Made by a program: the position numbers and the translations under genes | From: Fusobacterium perfoetens ATCC 29250 | Lineage (GTDB): Bacteria > Fusobacteriota > Fusobacteriia > Fusobacteriales > Fusobacteriaceae | Length of the DNA stretch: 64,000 nt | NCBI RefSeq assembly: GCF_000622245.1 | Contig: NZ_JHXW01000004.1 | Span: 62,001 to 126,000, forward strand | Direction of reading: 5' to 3' | In this document: positions 35,666 through 45,377 of the stretch, piece by piece | Numbering within the stretch: the first letter of the stretch is position 1 | Layout of the letters: each line of letters begins with the position of its first letter | The notes under the pieces: generated by a model | What the model was told of the DNA's origin: nothing | Seen by the model: the letters and a program-made list of their open reading frames with translations, nothing else | Databases searched by the model: none

Positions 35666-36292
35666 TTAATTTAATTTTGCTTTTAATAACATAACTCCTA
35701 AAATAATATAAATTATTCCTGAAACTTTTTTCATTATATTTGTTTTTTCTATGCCTTTCAAAAGTTTTGAAGCAAACAAAACTAAAATTATTCCATATAT
35801 ACTACTTGTTATAATAAAACTAATTCCTAAAAGTAAAAAAGGTATTATTCCATAACTACTACTTTCATCAATAAATTGAGGTAAAAAAGCTAGAAAAAAT
35901 ATTGCTACCTTTGGATTTAATATATTAGTTAAAATTCCTTGCTTATAGATTTCTAATAATTTTTTTCTTGGAAGATTTGTATCTATATTATCTTTTTCTA
36001 TTTTTTCTTTCTCTAATATACTTCTAAATCCTAAATAAATTAGATAAAAAGCTCCCAAATATTTTATTAAATTAAAAACAAAAATAGATTTTACTAATAT
36101 TGTTGAAAGTCCAAAAGCTACTAATAAAGTATGAAAAAATACTCCTGTTGATATTCCTAATACTGAAACTATCCCAGAATTTTTTCCCCCAGAGAGAGTT
36201 CTACCTAAAATATACATAGTATCAGCTCCTGGAGTTAAATGTAAAATTATACAAGATGTAAAAAATACTCCATAATTAATTATTCCAAACAT
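35666..36292 (-). CDS. LysE/RhtB-family amino-acid exporter
   Basis: This 208-residue inner-membrane protein has about six helices. Family motifs are LTPGADTMYILGRTLSGGKNSG at the N-terminus, GFRSILEKEK mid-protein and GILTNILNPKVAIFFLAFLP near 115-135. The RhtB subfamily exports amino acids such as homoserine or threonine, but the substrate cannot be read from sequence. It lies 14 bases downstream of the DUF1847 gene, in one operon. Confidence 0.9.
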   Translation of the reverse strand: MFGIINYGVFFTSCIILHLTPGADTMYILGRTLSGGKNSGIVSVLGISTGVFFHTLLVAFGLSTILVKSIFVFNLIKYLGAFYLIYLGFRSILEKEKIEKDNIDTNLPRKKLLEIYKQGILTNILNPKVAIFFLAFLPQFIDESSSYGIIPFLLLGISFIITSSIYGIILVLFASKLLKGIEKTNIMKKVSGIIYIILGVMLLKAKLN

Positions 36293-36306
36293 TTTTTCTC
36301 CACCTT

Positions 36307-36933
36307 TTATTTATTAAAAAGTTTTTTATTATAATATCCCTCTGCCATATAGATAGCTGCTAAAGGATTATGACCTAGAACTCTATCTTTAACAGCAAAA
36401 ACTGTTATTGGAGCATCTGAATGTTTTATAAAAAGTGTATCATGCCCAACACATAAACCTAATAATATATTAAAATCTGTTTTTTGAGAATTTAAAAATT
36501 CTGCTTGTCCAATAGGATTACACATAGCCTCAAATTCACAATATGGTCTTACTTGTTTTTCTCTTTCTATTCCTATAAATTTTTTACTTACTCCACCACT
36601 TTTACATATTACAGAGTTTACTTGAAATCCATGGTATCTTAAAATTTTCCCAAATGTTTTAGCTTCTTTTGAAAGACCTAAACAAAAAGCTAAACCTATT
36701 TTTTTATAATTCATTCTTTTGGCAAAATCTATTATCTCTTGAACTCTAGTTAATTGACAATATCCTTCTGCTTCAACTAAGGCTGAATTATAAGCTATCT
36801 CCAATTCTTCATCTTTATATAAAGATTTTATTTCTTCTAATTTTTCTAATTCTCTACAAGGACAATTTGTTGGTAATAATTCTACCTCTCCTTTTGTACA
36901 ACTATGTTTTTCACATAAATCACAAGTATACAT
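36307..36933 (-). CDS. DUF1847 cysteine-rich protein
   Basis: The 208 residues start with a cysteine cluster (YTCDLCEKHSC, then NCPCRE) typical of DUF1847 and likely to bind metal. The rest has a conserved LAFCLGLSKEAK segment, a GLCVGHDTLFIKHS segment and NPLAAIYMAEGYY at the C-terminus. Function is unknown; the family is common in anaerobes and next to other small-molecule genes. AGGAGG precedes the start. It is probably co-transcribed with the LysE exporter. Confidence 0.8.
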   Translation of the reverse strand: MYTCDLCEKHSCTKGEVELLPTNCPCRELEKLEEIKSLYKDEELEIAYNSALVEAEGYCQLTRVQEIIDFAKRMNYKKIGLAFCLGLSKEAKTFGKILRYHGFQVNSVICKSGGVSKKFIGIEREKQVRPYCEFEAMCNPIGQAEFLNSQKTDFNILLGLCVGHDTLFIKHSDAPITVFAVKDRVLGHNPLAAIYMAEGYYNKKLFNK

Positions 36934-37033
36934 AATTTTCCTCCTAAAACTTTTTATAACTGTTATTCTTTAGAATCTTCTGTTTTCCTTTTTTCTTTTT
37001 AGTATTTAACTTATTAGTCAGCAATTAAAAAAA

Positions 37034-37062
37034 TTGTATTTAGTAGTTTTATATAGTAAAAT
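37034..37062 (+). promoter_or_regulatory. promoter of the MBL hydrolase gene
   Basis: TTGTAT (37034-37039) and TAAAAT (37057-37062) are separated by 17 bases, 46 bases before the start. It is a moderate match. Confidence 0.4.
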
Positions 37063-37107
37063 ATTATTATTGAAGAAAATTACTAATCAGAAAATAGAAA
37101 GGCAAAA

Positions 37108-37941
37108 ATGAAAAAAGAAAATTATTACAAAGTATCTAATCCATTTAAAAATATCTATAGGATTTATGAACCAGGAGATATTTTTTCTACTCTAATTATT
37201 GGAGAGGAGAAAGCTCTTCTTATAGATACAGGACATGGATTTGAAAATTTAAAAGAGGAAGTGAAAAAAATAACTTCTCTTCCTTTAATGGTTATTAATA
37301 CTCATGGACATATGGACCATACAGGAGGAAATTATCTTTTTGATGAAATCCACATTAATCCTAAGGATATTCCTTTATACTATAAGTATGAAAAAGAAAA
37401 AAAGATGATGATTGATACCTACAAAGAGCTTTATAAAGAAAGAGGCTTGGTAATGTGGGCAGATGACTTTAATGAAGAAAAATTTTTAAAAACAACTACA
37501 AAAACTTTTATTCCTTTAGAAAATAATCAAATTATAGATTTAGGAAATAGAAAATTAGAGGTTATTGAAGTTCCAGGGCATACTCTTGGACATATGGTTA
37601 TACTTGACTATGAAACAGGAATTGTATTTTCTGGTGATGCAGTTTCTACTTCTATATGGATATATTATAACAATGGAATTTCCCCTGAACAATATATTGA
37701 AAATTTAGAAGTATTAAAAAAATATTCAATAAAAGGATTTTTATCAGCTCATGTAGAAAATTTACTTCCTCCATCTCTTGTAACAGAATTACAAAACTTA
37801 ATCAAAGAAAGAGACCCTGAAAAAAGTAAAGTTTTCACTCATAGAAGAAATGGAGAAAAAGCTTTAATCTATAGAAAAGATGTTGAAACTTTAGGTAGAC
37901 TTTATTTACTTTATTCTATAAAAGAAAAATATAAAGTATAA
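37108..37941 (+). CDS. MBL-fold metallo-hydrolase
   Basis: The metallo-beta-lactamase metal site is explicit: THGHMDH (H66, H68, D70, H71), then GHTLGHM near 155 and FSGDAVS near 173, with a final SAHVENL histidine. Family members hydrolyse thioesters, lactones, phosphodiesters and other bonds; the substrate is unknown. The 277 residues lack any extra domain. It is 45 bases upstream of a nitroreductase on the same strand and probably shares its transcript. Confidence 0.88.
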   Translation: MKKENYYKVSNPFKNIYRIYEPGDIFSTLIIGEEKALLIDTGHGFENLKEEVKKITSLPLMVINTHGHMDHTGGNYLFDEIHINPKDIPLYYKYEKEKKMMIDTYKELYKERGLVMWADDFNEEKFLKTTTKTFIPLENNQIIDLGNRKLEVIEVPGHTLGHMVILDYETGIVFSGDAVSTSIWIYYNNGISPEQYIENLEVLKKYSIKGFLSAHVENLLPPSLVTELQNLIKERDPEKSKVFTHRRNGEKALIYRKDVETLGRLYLLYSIKEKYKV

Positions 37942-37986
37942 TTTTTTATTAAATCTGGGGTTAATCCCTTTTAGTGAGGTGAGAAT

Positions 37987-38532
37987 ATGGATTTTAAAAA
38001 TTTACAAAATTTACGTGAAAGTTGTCGTGTGTACAAAGACACAAAAGTTCCTAGAGAGCTTTTAACTGAATTAGTTGAAGTTGCCCGTTTTAGTCCTAGT
38101 GGTTGTAACTCTCAACCTTGGCATTTCATCATAGTTGATGAAAAAGAAGCTCACGATAAAGTTGTGGAAGCTTTTGATGACAATGGACTTACAGGTTGCC
38201 CTTGGGGAGATAAAGTTCCAGCTTTTATAGTTATTTGTGAAGAAAAAGCAAAATTAATGCCTGGTGTAGCTGAACATTATGGTTCACAACATTTTGCTCA
38301 AATGGATATCGGTATGGCTGCTATGGCTATCTGTTATGAGGCTACTGCTCTTGGTCTTGGTACTTGTATGATTGGAACTATTAATCAAGAAAAAATAAAA
38401 AAATCTCTAGGAATTCCTGAAGATAAAATAGTTCGTCTTGTAATTACAGTTGGATATCCTGCTACAAATGATGGTCCAAGAAAGAAAATAAGAAAAAATT
38501 TAGATGAAATTTTATCATATAATAAATGGTAA
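37987..38532 (+). CDS. nitroreductase-family FMN oxidoreductase
   Basis: This is a short nitroreductase (181 residues) that probably works as a dimer with FMN. Motifs are RESCRVYKDTKVPRE at the start, ARFSPSGCNSQPWHF for FMN phosphate contact, and GLGTCMIG near 137. The C-terminus includes VGYPATNDGPRKK. These enzymes reduce nitro groups, quinones or enones with NAD(P)H. A good GAGGTG precedes the ATG. A terminator follows. Confidence 0.92.
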   Translation: MDFKNLQNLRESCRVYKDTKVPRELLTELVEVARFSPSGCNSQPWHFIIVDEKEAHDKVVEAFDDNGLTGCPWGDKVPAFIVICEEKAKLMPGVAEHYGSQHFAQMDIGMAAMAICYEATALGLGTCMIGTINQEKIKKSLGIPEDKIVRLVITVGYPATNDGPRKKIRKNLDEILSYNKW

Positions 38533-38550
38533 AATAAAAATTAATTATAA

Positions 38551-38595
38551 AAAGCTGAGTAACATTTCCAAAAAATGTTTTACTTAGCTTTTTTT
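38551..38595 (+). terminator. intrinsic terminator after the nitroreductase gene
   Basis: AAAGCTGAGTAACATTT pairs with AAATGTTTTACTTAGCTTT (some G-U and bulges), followed by T7. The rest of the 38533-38840 gap holds only AT-rich DNA and the comM promoter. Confidence 0.85.
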
Positions 38596-38767
38596 ATTGT
38601 CAAATTTTTTCTACCTCATTTTATGGTATTTTAATGTATAAAACAATAGTACAAGATATTACTTTTAATATACTCTATTTTTTTTATTATAGATATTTTC
38701 CATAAATTCTTTTATTTATGATATTTCATAATTTTTTATGTTAATAAAAATTTTTTATAAAAATCTA

Positions 38768-38796
38768 TTGAAAATATAATATCCAAGGAATATAAT
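38768..38796 (+). promoter_or_regulatory. promoter of comM
   Basis: TTGAAA (38768-38773) and TATAAT (38791-38796) are separated by 17 bases. A second TATAAT lies at 38811-38816 without a matching -35. Confidence 0.65.
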
Positions 38797-38840
38797 TAAT
38801 GAAAAACAGGTATAATAATATTAATTAGGAGAAAAATATT

Positions 38841-40364
38841 ATGATAGTAAAAATCAAAAGTTTAGGTTATTTTGGAATAGATTCCTTTTTAACAGAGGTT
38901 GAAGTTGATATCTCTAATGGACTACCAACTTTTAATATAGTAGGACTTGGGGATACTACTATAAATGAAAGTAAAGAGAGAATAAAAGCTGGTATAAGAA
39001 ATAGTGGCTATAAATTAGAGCCTAAAAGAATTACAGTTAATCTTACTCCAGCAAATATAAAAAAAGTAGGAACTCATTTTGATTTACCTATAACTGTTGG
39101 AATTCTCTGTGGACAAAAAACTTTTAGCTATAAAGAATATATCTTAGAAAACTATCTTTTTATGGGAGAAATTTCTCTTAGTGGTGATTTAAAAAGAACT
39201 CAAGGAATTGTAAATGGAGCTATTATTGCTAAAGATTTGGGATATAAGGGAATTGTAATTCCTTTTGATAATTTAAAAGAGGGAAATTTAATAAAAGGAA
39301 TAGATGTAATAGTTGTAAAAAATTTAAAAGATATAGAAAATTTTTTAACAACAGGAGAATTTCAAAAAATAGAAACTTACATTAATGATAATGAAGAAAT
39401 AGAAAATATATATGATGAAGACTTAGATTTTTCTCATGTAAAAGGACAAGAAAAAGCAAAAAGAGCTTTAGAAATTTGTGCTGCTGGTGGACATAATTTT
39501 TTAATGATAGGAACTCCTGGTTGTGGTAAAACTATGTTAGCTAAAAGAATAATGTCAATTTTACCACCTATTACAGAGGAAGAAAAAATAGAGCTTACTA
39601 AACTTTACAGTATAGCTGGAAAATTAACAGAGGAAAATCCTATAATTACAAAAAGACCTTTTAGAACTCCACACCACACAAGTAGCGGAGTAGCTATTAT
39701 TGGTGGTGGAAGAACTCCAGCTTTAGGAGAAATTACCTTAGCAAATAAAGGAGTTTTATTTTTAGATGAAGTTGTAGAATTTAAAAAAGATATTATTGAA
39801 AATTTAAGAGAACCTTTAGAGGAGAAAAAAATTTCTATAACAAGGGCTGGGTATAGGGTAGAATTTCCTACAGACTTTATTCTTATTGCTGCTTGTAACC
39901 CTTGTAAATGTGGCTTTAGTTTAGAGCCTTCTGAAATTTGTACCTGTACACCTAGAGAAATTTCAAATTATATGAAAAAACTATCTGGCCCAATATTAGA
40001 TAGAATAGATTTAAAAATAGAAATGACTAGATTATCAGAAGATGAACTTTTAGATAACATTCCAAGGGAAACTTCTGAAGAAATTAGAAAAAGAGTTATA
40101 AAAGCTAGAGAGATTCAAAAAGAAAGATTTAATTCAGATAAATTAAATAGTCATATGACTAGAAATGATATCGAAAAATTTGTAGTTTTAGATGAAAATT
40201 TAAAAAATTTATTAAAAACAGCTATAAAAAATCTTAACTTATCAGCTAGAGCCTATGATAGAATATTAAAGGTAGCTCGTACAATAGCCGATTTATCTAA
40301 TAGTAAAACTATAGAAAAAGAGCATTTATTTGAGGCTATTTCATATAGAATAAATGAAAGGTAG
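38841..40364 (+). CDS. comM: ComM/YifB-family AAA+ ATPase (Mg-chelatase-like)
   Basis: The 507 residues comprise an N-terminal ChlI-like domain (LPTFNIVGLGDTTINESKER), an AAA+ core with Walker A GTPGCGKT near 220-230 and Walker B LFLDEVVEF, and a C-terminal helical lid. ComM is a branch-migration helicase that helps integrate transformed DNA in competent bacteria. DprA, another competence-linked protein, is encoded at 52809-53870. The gene is followed 11 bases later by a hydrolase gene. Confidence 0.92.
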   Translation: MIVKIKSLGYFGIDSFLTEVEVDISNGLPTFNIVGLGDTTINESKERIKAGIRNSGYKLEPKRITVNLTPANIKKVGTHFDLPITVGILCGQKTFSYKEYILENYLFMGEISLSGDLKRTQGIVNGAIIAKDLGYKGIVIPFDNLKEGNLIKGIDVIVVKNLKDIENFLTTGEFQKIETYINDNEEIENIYDEDLDFSHVKGQEKAKRALEICAAGGHNFLMIGTPGCGKTMLAKRIMSILPPITEEEKIELTKLYSIAGKLTEENPIITKRPFRTPHHTSSGVAIIGGGRTPALGEITLANKGVLFLDEVVEFKKDIIENLREPLEEKKISITRAGYRVEFPTDFILIAACNPCKCGFSLEPSEICTCTPREISNYMKKLSGPILDRIDLKIEMTRLSEDELLDNIPRETSEEIRKRVIKAREIQKERFNSDKLNSHMTRNDIEKFVVLDENLKNLLKTAIKNLNLSARAYDRILKVARTIADLSNSKTIEKEHLFEAISYRINER

Positions 40365-40375
40365 ATGAAATATAA

Positions 40376-41332
40376 ATGATAGAATACAAACCAAATTGGC
40401 TTTTTAAACACAAGCATATAAATACTTGTTTTCCAACATTATTTAGAAAAATAAAATTAGATTATACAGAGAGAGAAAAAATAAATACTTTTGATGGAGA
40501 TATTCTCTATATTAACTGGGTAAAAAATAATAATAAAAAGCTTTTAATACTTTGTCATGGATTAGAGGGAAGTTCTAAAAGCAAATATATTCAAGGACAT
40601 GGAAAATATTTTTCTGAAAGAGGTTGGGATATAATAGCTATAAATTATAGAGGTTGTGTTGGAGAAAATCAAAAACCCTCTGCTTATCATGGAGGACTTA
40701 CAGATGATTTAAAACTTTTAATTGAAGAAAAGGGAAAAGATTATGAAATTGTTGTAATAGGTGGATTTAGTTTAGGTGGAAATATTGTACTTAAATATTT
40801 AGGAACAGAAACATATCCTAAAAATTTAAAATGTGGTTTTGCTGTATCTCCTCCTTGTGACTTTTTTTCATCTAATAATCAATTAAAGAAACCAGAAAAT
40901 AAAATTTATTCTATAAGATTTTTAAAAAAGTTAAAAAACAAATGTGAAGAAAAATATCAAAATCACCCTGAATGGAGAAAATTTATAAATATTGAAAAAA
41001 TAAGAGAATCTAAAACAATAGAAGAGTTTGATGATGCTTACACAGGAAGATTCTTTGGTTTTAATGGTTATAAAGATTATTATTCAAAAGTAAGTAGTAA
41101 AAAAAATATTGTAAATATTTCTATTCCTACTTATATATTAACTCCATTAGATGACCCTATGATGGGAAAAGAATGTTATCCATATGAAGAAGCTAATCAA
41201 AATAAAAATATTACTTTAGAAACTCCTACTTATGGTGGTCATGTTGGTTTTGCTTCTTTTAAGGATTATCCTTATATTTTAGAAGAAAAAACTTACGAAT
41301 TTGTAAGAAAAGTTTTAGAAAAATCTTTTTAA
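40376..41332 (+). CDS. YheT-family alpha/beta hydrolase
   Basis: The 318 residues show LICHGLEGSSKSKYIQG (oxyanion His-Gly), INYRGCVGE, and the nucleophile elbow GGFSLGGN near 142. The catalytic Asp is probably in TPLDDPM and the His in YGGHVGF near the C-terminus. This matches the COG0429 (YheT) group of carboxylesterase-like proteins with no settled substrate. It lies directly after comM. Confidence 0.88.
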   Translation: MIEYKPNWLFKHKHINTCFPTLFRKIKLDYTEREKINTFDGDILYINWVKNNNKKLLILCHGLEGSSKSKYIQGHGKYFSERGWDIIAINYRGCVGENQKPSAYHGGLTDDLKLLIEEKGKDYEIVVIGGFSLGGNIVLKYLGTETYPKNLKCGFAVSPPCDFFSSNNQLKKPENKIYSIRFLKKLKNKCEEKYQNHPEWRKFINIEKIRESKTIEEFDDAYTGRFFGFNGYKDYYSKVSSKKNIVNISIPTYILTPLDDPMMGKECYPYEEANQNKNITLETPTYGGHVGFASFKDYPYILEEKTYEFVRKVLEKSF

Positions 41333-41372
41333 ATAAAGTTTATTAAGTTATAAAAAAAATAGTAAAATTCTT

Positions 41373-41400
41373 TTGAAAAACATATTTAATAAAGTATAAT
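41373..41400 (+). promoter_or_regulatory. promoter of galE
   Basis: TTGAAA (41373-41378) and TATAAT (41395-41400) are separated by 16 bases, 32 bases before the start. Confidence 0.6.
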
Positions 41401-41432
41401 TATGATATAAATATTTATTGTGAGGTGAAAAT

Positions 41433-42446
41433 ATGGCAGTTTTAGTAACAGGTGGAGCAGGTTATATTGGAAGTCATACAGTAGTTGAACTTTTAGAAGC
41501 TGGAAAAGAAGTTATTATAGTAGATGATTTAAGTAATAGCTCAGAAAAGGTAATTGACAGAATAGAAGAAATTACAGGAAAAAGACCTAAATTTTATAAA
41601 TTAAATATTCTTAATAAAGATGAATTTAGAAAAGTATTCATGGAAAACAAAATAGATTCTATTATTCACTTTGCAGCTTTCAAGGCTGTCGGAGAATCTG
41701 TAGCAAAACCATTAGAGTATTACACTAACAATCTTGTAAATACTCTTACAGTTTTAAATACAATGAGAGAATTTAATGTTCATAACTTTGTATTTAGTTC
41801 ATCAGCAACAGTTTATGGAAATCCTCATACTTGTCCTATATTAGAAGATTTCCCATTAAGTACAACAAACCCTTATGGAAGCACAAAACTTATGATAGAA
41901 GATATGTTAAGAGATATTTGTAAGGCTGATTCTACATTAAATGTAGCAATCTTAAGATACTTTAATCCAGTTGGAGCTCATGAAAGTGGAAAAATTGGAG
42001 AAGAACCAAATGGAATTCCTAACAACTTAATGCCTTATATTACAAAAGTTGCTATAGGAAAATTACCTGTTTTAAGTGTATATGGAAATGATTATCCTAC
42101 TCATGATGGAACAGGAGTTAGAGATTATATTCACGTTGTAGACTTAGCAAATGGACATCTTAAAGCATTAGAAAAATTAGAAACTAAACCTGGACTTGTA
42201 ACTTATAATTTAGGAACAGGAAAAGGATATAGTGTTTTAGACATGGTTAAAGCATTTAGTAAAGCTTGTGGACACGATATTCCATATAAAATTGTTGAAA
42301 GAAGACCTGGAGATGTTCCTATGTGCTATGCTGACCCTACTAAAGCAAAAAATGAACTTGGTTGGGAAGCTAAATATGATTTAGATAGAATGTGTGCTGA
42401 CTCTTGGAGATGGCAAAGTAATAATCCTAATGGATATAATGACTAA
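41433..42446 (+). CDS. galE: UDP-glucose 4-epimerase
   Basis: GalE interconverts UDP-glucose and UDP-galactose for sugar use and surface polysaccharides. The NAD loop is GGAGYIGSH, the catalytic Tyr-Lys pair is in NPYGSTKLM near 150, and SSSATVYG precedes it. The 337 residues are standard. GTGAGGTG precedes the ATG. It has its own promoter and terminator, so it is a single-gene unit. A related UDP-sugar epimerase specificity (GlcNAc) cannot be excluded. Confidence 0.95.
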   Translation: MAVLVTGGAGYIGSHTVVELLEAGKEVIIVDDLSNSSEKVIDRIEEITGKRPKFYKLNILNKDEFRKVFMENKIDSIIHFAAFKAVGESVAKPLEYYTNNLVNTLTVLNTMREFNVHNFVFSSSATVYGNPHTCPILEDFPLSTTNPYGSTKLMIEDMLRDICKADSTLNVAILRYFNPVGAHESGKIGEEPNGIPNNLMPYITKVAIGKLPVLSVYGNDYPTHDGTGVRDYIHVVDLANGHLKALEKLETKPGLVTYNLGTGKGYSVLDMVKAFSKACGHDIPYKIVERRPGDVPMCYADPTKAKNELGWEAKYDLDRMCADSWRWQSNNPNGYND

Positions 42447-42464
42447 TTAATAAAATAATTTTTT

Positions 42465-42498
42465 AGACTGTTGTAAAATTTTTACAACAGTCTTTTTT
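42465..42498 (+). terminator. intrinsic terminator of galE
   Basis: AGACTGTTGTAAAA pairs with TTTTACAACAGTCT, followed by a T7 run. Confidence 0.9.
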
Positions 42499-42565
42499 TA
42501 TAAATATAAAAATTTTACAATTAAAAAACTCTTTTTCTAAAAGTATTAATAAAAAAATACCTTCC

Positions 42566-42594
42566 TTGTCAAAATTAAATTAATATGGTATAAT
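42566..42594 (+). promoter_or_regulatory. promoter of the SNF2 helicase unit
   Basis: TTGTCA (42566-42571) and TATAAT (42589-42594) are separated by 17 bases. Confidence 0.75.
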
Positions 42595-42628
42595 ATCCAT
42601 TGGAAATTTTTTTTAAAGGAATGAAAAC

Positions 42629-45367
42629 ATGGATAATTTAATAGACGAAAAAAATATATATTTTATGTTGTGTTCAGATGAAAATGGTGGTTTTATAAGA
42701 GCTATTGATAATCAAAAAAATAAAATCACAGATTTTTCTAATTATAATATAAAAAATGAACATATACAAAATATCATCACCATACTAGAAGATGTTGAAC
42801 AAGATGACTTTTTTTCTGGTTGGGGAGATGAACCTAACAATAAAGAACTTTATTTAGAAGATGCTGCTGAAGTTATTAATAATTTAAAAAATATCGATAC
42901 TTTTGTAGATGAAAATTTTAATAAAATTCTTTGGAGTTTTGAAGAAAATACTCTAACTTTAAAAATTGAAGAAATAGAAAATAATGATTTAATTTTAAAG
43001 TCACAGTTACTGCTTAATAAAAAATATACTGATTTTAAAGTTATAAGTGAAAATCTTATTTTTAGAAAAGGAATTATCTATGTATTTGATAATTTTATAG
43101 ACGATATTCACTTTATTCAAGAGATGAATACAGAAATTCCAAAAGATTCTGTTGAAGCATATCTATCTCTTGCAAACCATTATATAAAAGATTTAGAAAT
43201 TTTATATAATAATTATACTACAGAGGAAAAGAAAGATATAGAAGCTGTACCTCAACTTTCTATAGAAAAAATTTCAAAAGATAATAGTTTATTTTTAAAA
43301 ATAGAAACTTTCTTTTCTACAATAAGTGATTCTTTCATAAAAGAAAATGATTTAGAAAAAGTTATACTTGTTAATAATTTAGAAAAAAAATTACTTATTT
43401 GTGATGTTAACTATAAAACTTTTGAAGCTGTAATAGATGAAATTATAAAACTTCTTTTAAAACATCAAAGAAACTTCTCTATCCGTTCTGGATATTACTT
43501 AGATGAAGGAAATCTTTTAATTATTCAAGAAGATATTGCAAAGGAATTTATCACAAAAGATTTATTCCAACTAGCTTCAAAATATAGAATAGTTGGTTCT
43601 GATAAATTAAAAAAATATAATATTAAATTTATTAAACCAAAATTAGTTGGAAAATTATCAAGTTCTATTGATTTCTTAGAAGGAAATTTAGAAGTAGAAA
43701 TTGGTAATGAAAAATTCAGTATTATGGAGCTTTTATCCAAGCTTAAAAAAGATTCTTACATAGTTCTTGGTGATGGAAGTAGTGCTATTATCAATAAAAA
43801 ATATATAGAAAAATTGGAAAGAGTATTTGATAATACTACTTCTAATAATGTAAAAATCTCTTTCTTTGATTTACCTATAATAGAAGATTTAATAAATGAA
43901 AAAATATTTGAAGATGGACATAATCCACAAAGAGATTTCTTTGAAGGTATCAACAATATTTCTTTAAATAAAAATCTTCCAAAAATCAACGCAACTTTAA
44001 GGGAATATCAAAAATATGGATATCATTGGATATCATATTTATTAGAAAATAATTTAGGTGCTTGTTTAGCTGATGATATGGGACTTGGAAAAACTTTACA
44101 AGCAATATCAGTCATAACTAACCTACATAATAAAAAATTAAGTGAAAAAACTCTGATTATAATGCCAAAAAGTCTTATTTTTAACTGGGAAAGTGAAATT
44201 AATAAATTCAGTCCTAAATTAAAAGTAGGAATTTATTATGGAACTAATAGAGATTTAGATACATTTAAAAACTATGAAGTAATATTGACTACTTATGGAA
44301 CTATCAGAAATGATATTGAAATTTTAAAAGATATAAAGCTAGACTTTGTAATTCTTGATGAATCACAAAATATTAAAAATATTTATTCTCAAGCTAATAA
44401 AGCTATAATGCTTTTAAATACTAGATATAGACTTGCTCTTTCTGGTACTCCAATAGAAAATAATCTTTTAGAACTTTATTCCCTATTTAGATTTTTAAAT
44501 CCAACCATGTTTGGTTCTTTGGATAATTTCAACAGATATTATATTCTTCCAATTCAAAAAGATAATGATAAAGTTGCTATGGAAGAGTTAAAGAAAAGAA
44601 TTTATCCATTTATTTTAAGAAGAGTTAAAAAAGAAGTTCTTAAAGATTTACCAGAAAAAATTGAAAAAACTCTATTTATCGAGATGAATAAAGAACAAAA
44701 GAAATTCTATGAAGAGAGAAGAAGTTATTATTATAACTTAGTTCATATGAACATCAAAACACAAGGAATAAATAAAAGTCAATTTAGTATTTTACAAGCT
44801 CTTAATGAGTTAAGACAAATTGCAAGTTGTCCTGAAAATAAAAATCCAAATATTTTCTCAAATAAAAAAATTGCTGTTATTGAAAATGCTATTGAAGCTG
44901 TTGAAAATAACCACAAAGTTTTAATCTTTGCTAATTATTTAACTTCTATAAATAGTATATGTAACGAATTAGAGAGTAGAGGTATAAAATATTTATCAAT
45001 GACAGGAGATACTAAAGATAGACATGTTTTAGTTGATAAATTCCAATCAGACCCAAGTTATAAAGTATTTGTTATGACTTTAAAAACAGGTGGTGTTGGA
45101 CTTAACCTTACAGCAGCAGATACTATATTTATCTATGACCCTTGGTGGAATAAAACAGTAGAAAATCAAGCTATAGATAGAGCCTACAGACTTGGACAAG
45201 ATAATACAGTATTTGCTTATAAGATGATACTAAAAGATACTATTGAAGAAAAAATATTAACATTACAAAAAGCAAAAAGTCTACTTATAGAAAATTTAAT
45301 ATCTGATGAAGGGGCAGATTTCAAATTCTTAAGTGAAGAAGATATTGAATTTATTTTAGGTAGTTAA
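42629..45367 (+). CDS. SNF2-family DNA translocase/helicase
   Basis: The C-terminal half is a Swi2/Snf2 ATPase: Walker A ADDMGLGKTLQ near residue 485, motif II DESQ near 575 (DEAH or DEAQ in most relatives), motif III SGTPIENNLLELYSLF, and the helicase C motif with GGVGLNLTAAD and IDRAYRLGQ. The N-terminal ~450 residues have no SWIM zinc finger that I can see and probably include a bacterial SNF2-associated domain. Such proteins move along double-stranded DNA and remodel protein-DNA complexes. The gene has its own promoter and is followed 10 bases later by an unrecognised gene, with which it forms a two-gene unit. Confidence 0.9.
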   Translation: MDNLIDEKNIYFMLCSDENGGFIRAIDNQKNKITDFSNYNIKNEHIQNIITILEDVEQDDFFSGWGDEPNNKELYLEDAAEVINNLKNIDTFVDENFNKILWSFEENTLTLKIEEIENNDLILKSQLLLNKKYTDFKVISENLIFRKGIIYVFDNFIDDIHFIQEMNTEIPKDSVEAYLSLANHYIKDLEILYNNYTTEEKKDIEAVPQLSIEKISKDNSLFLKIETFFSTISDSFIKENDLEKVILVNNLEKKLLICDVNYKTFEAVIDEIIKLLLKHQRNFSIRSGYYLDEGNLLIIQEDIAKEFITKDLFQLASKYRIVGSDKLKKYNIKFIKPKLVGKLSSSIDFLEGNLEVEIGNEKFSIMELLSKLKKDSYIVLGDGSSAIINKKYIEKLERVFDNTTSNNVKISFFDLPIIEDLINEKIFEDGHNPQRDFFEGINNISLNKNLPKINATLREYQKYGYHWISYLLENNLGACLADDMGLGKTLQAISVITNLHNKKLSEKTLIIMPKSLIFNWESEINKFSPKLKVGIYYGTNRDLDTFKNYEVILTTYGTIRNDIEILKDIKLDFVILDESQNIKNIYSQANKAIMLLNTRYRLALSGTPIENNLLELYSLFRFLNPTMFGSLDNFNRYYILPIQKDNDKVAMEELKKRIYPFILRRVKKEVLKDLPEKIEKTLFIEMNKEQKKFYEERRSYYYNLVHMNIKTQGINKSQFSILQALNELRQIASCPENKNPNIFSNKKIAVIENAIEAVENNHKVLIFANYLTSINSICNELESRGIKYLSMTGDTKDRHVLVDKFQSDPSYKVFVMTLKTGGVGLNLTAADTIFIYDPWWNKTVENQAIDRAYRLGQDNTVFAYKMILKDTIEEKILTLQKAKSLLIENLISDEGADFKFLSEEDIEFILGS

Positions 45368-45377
45368 GGAGTAAAAA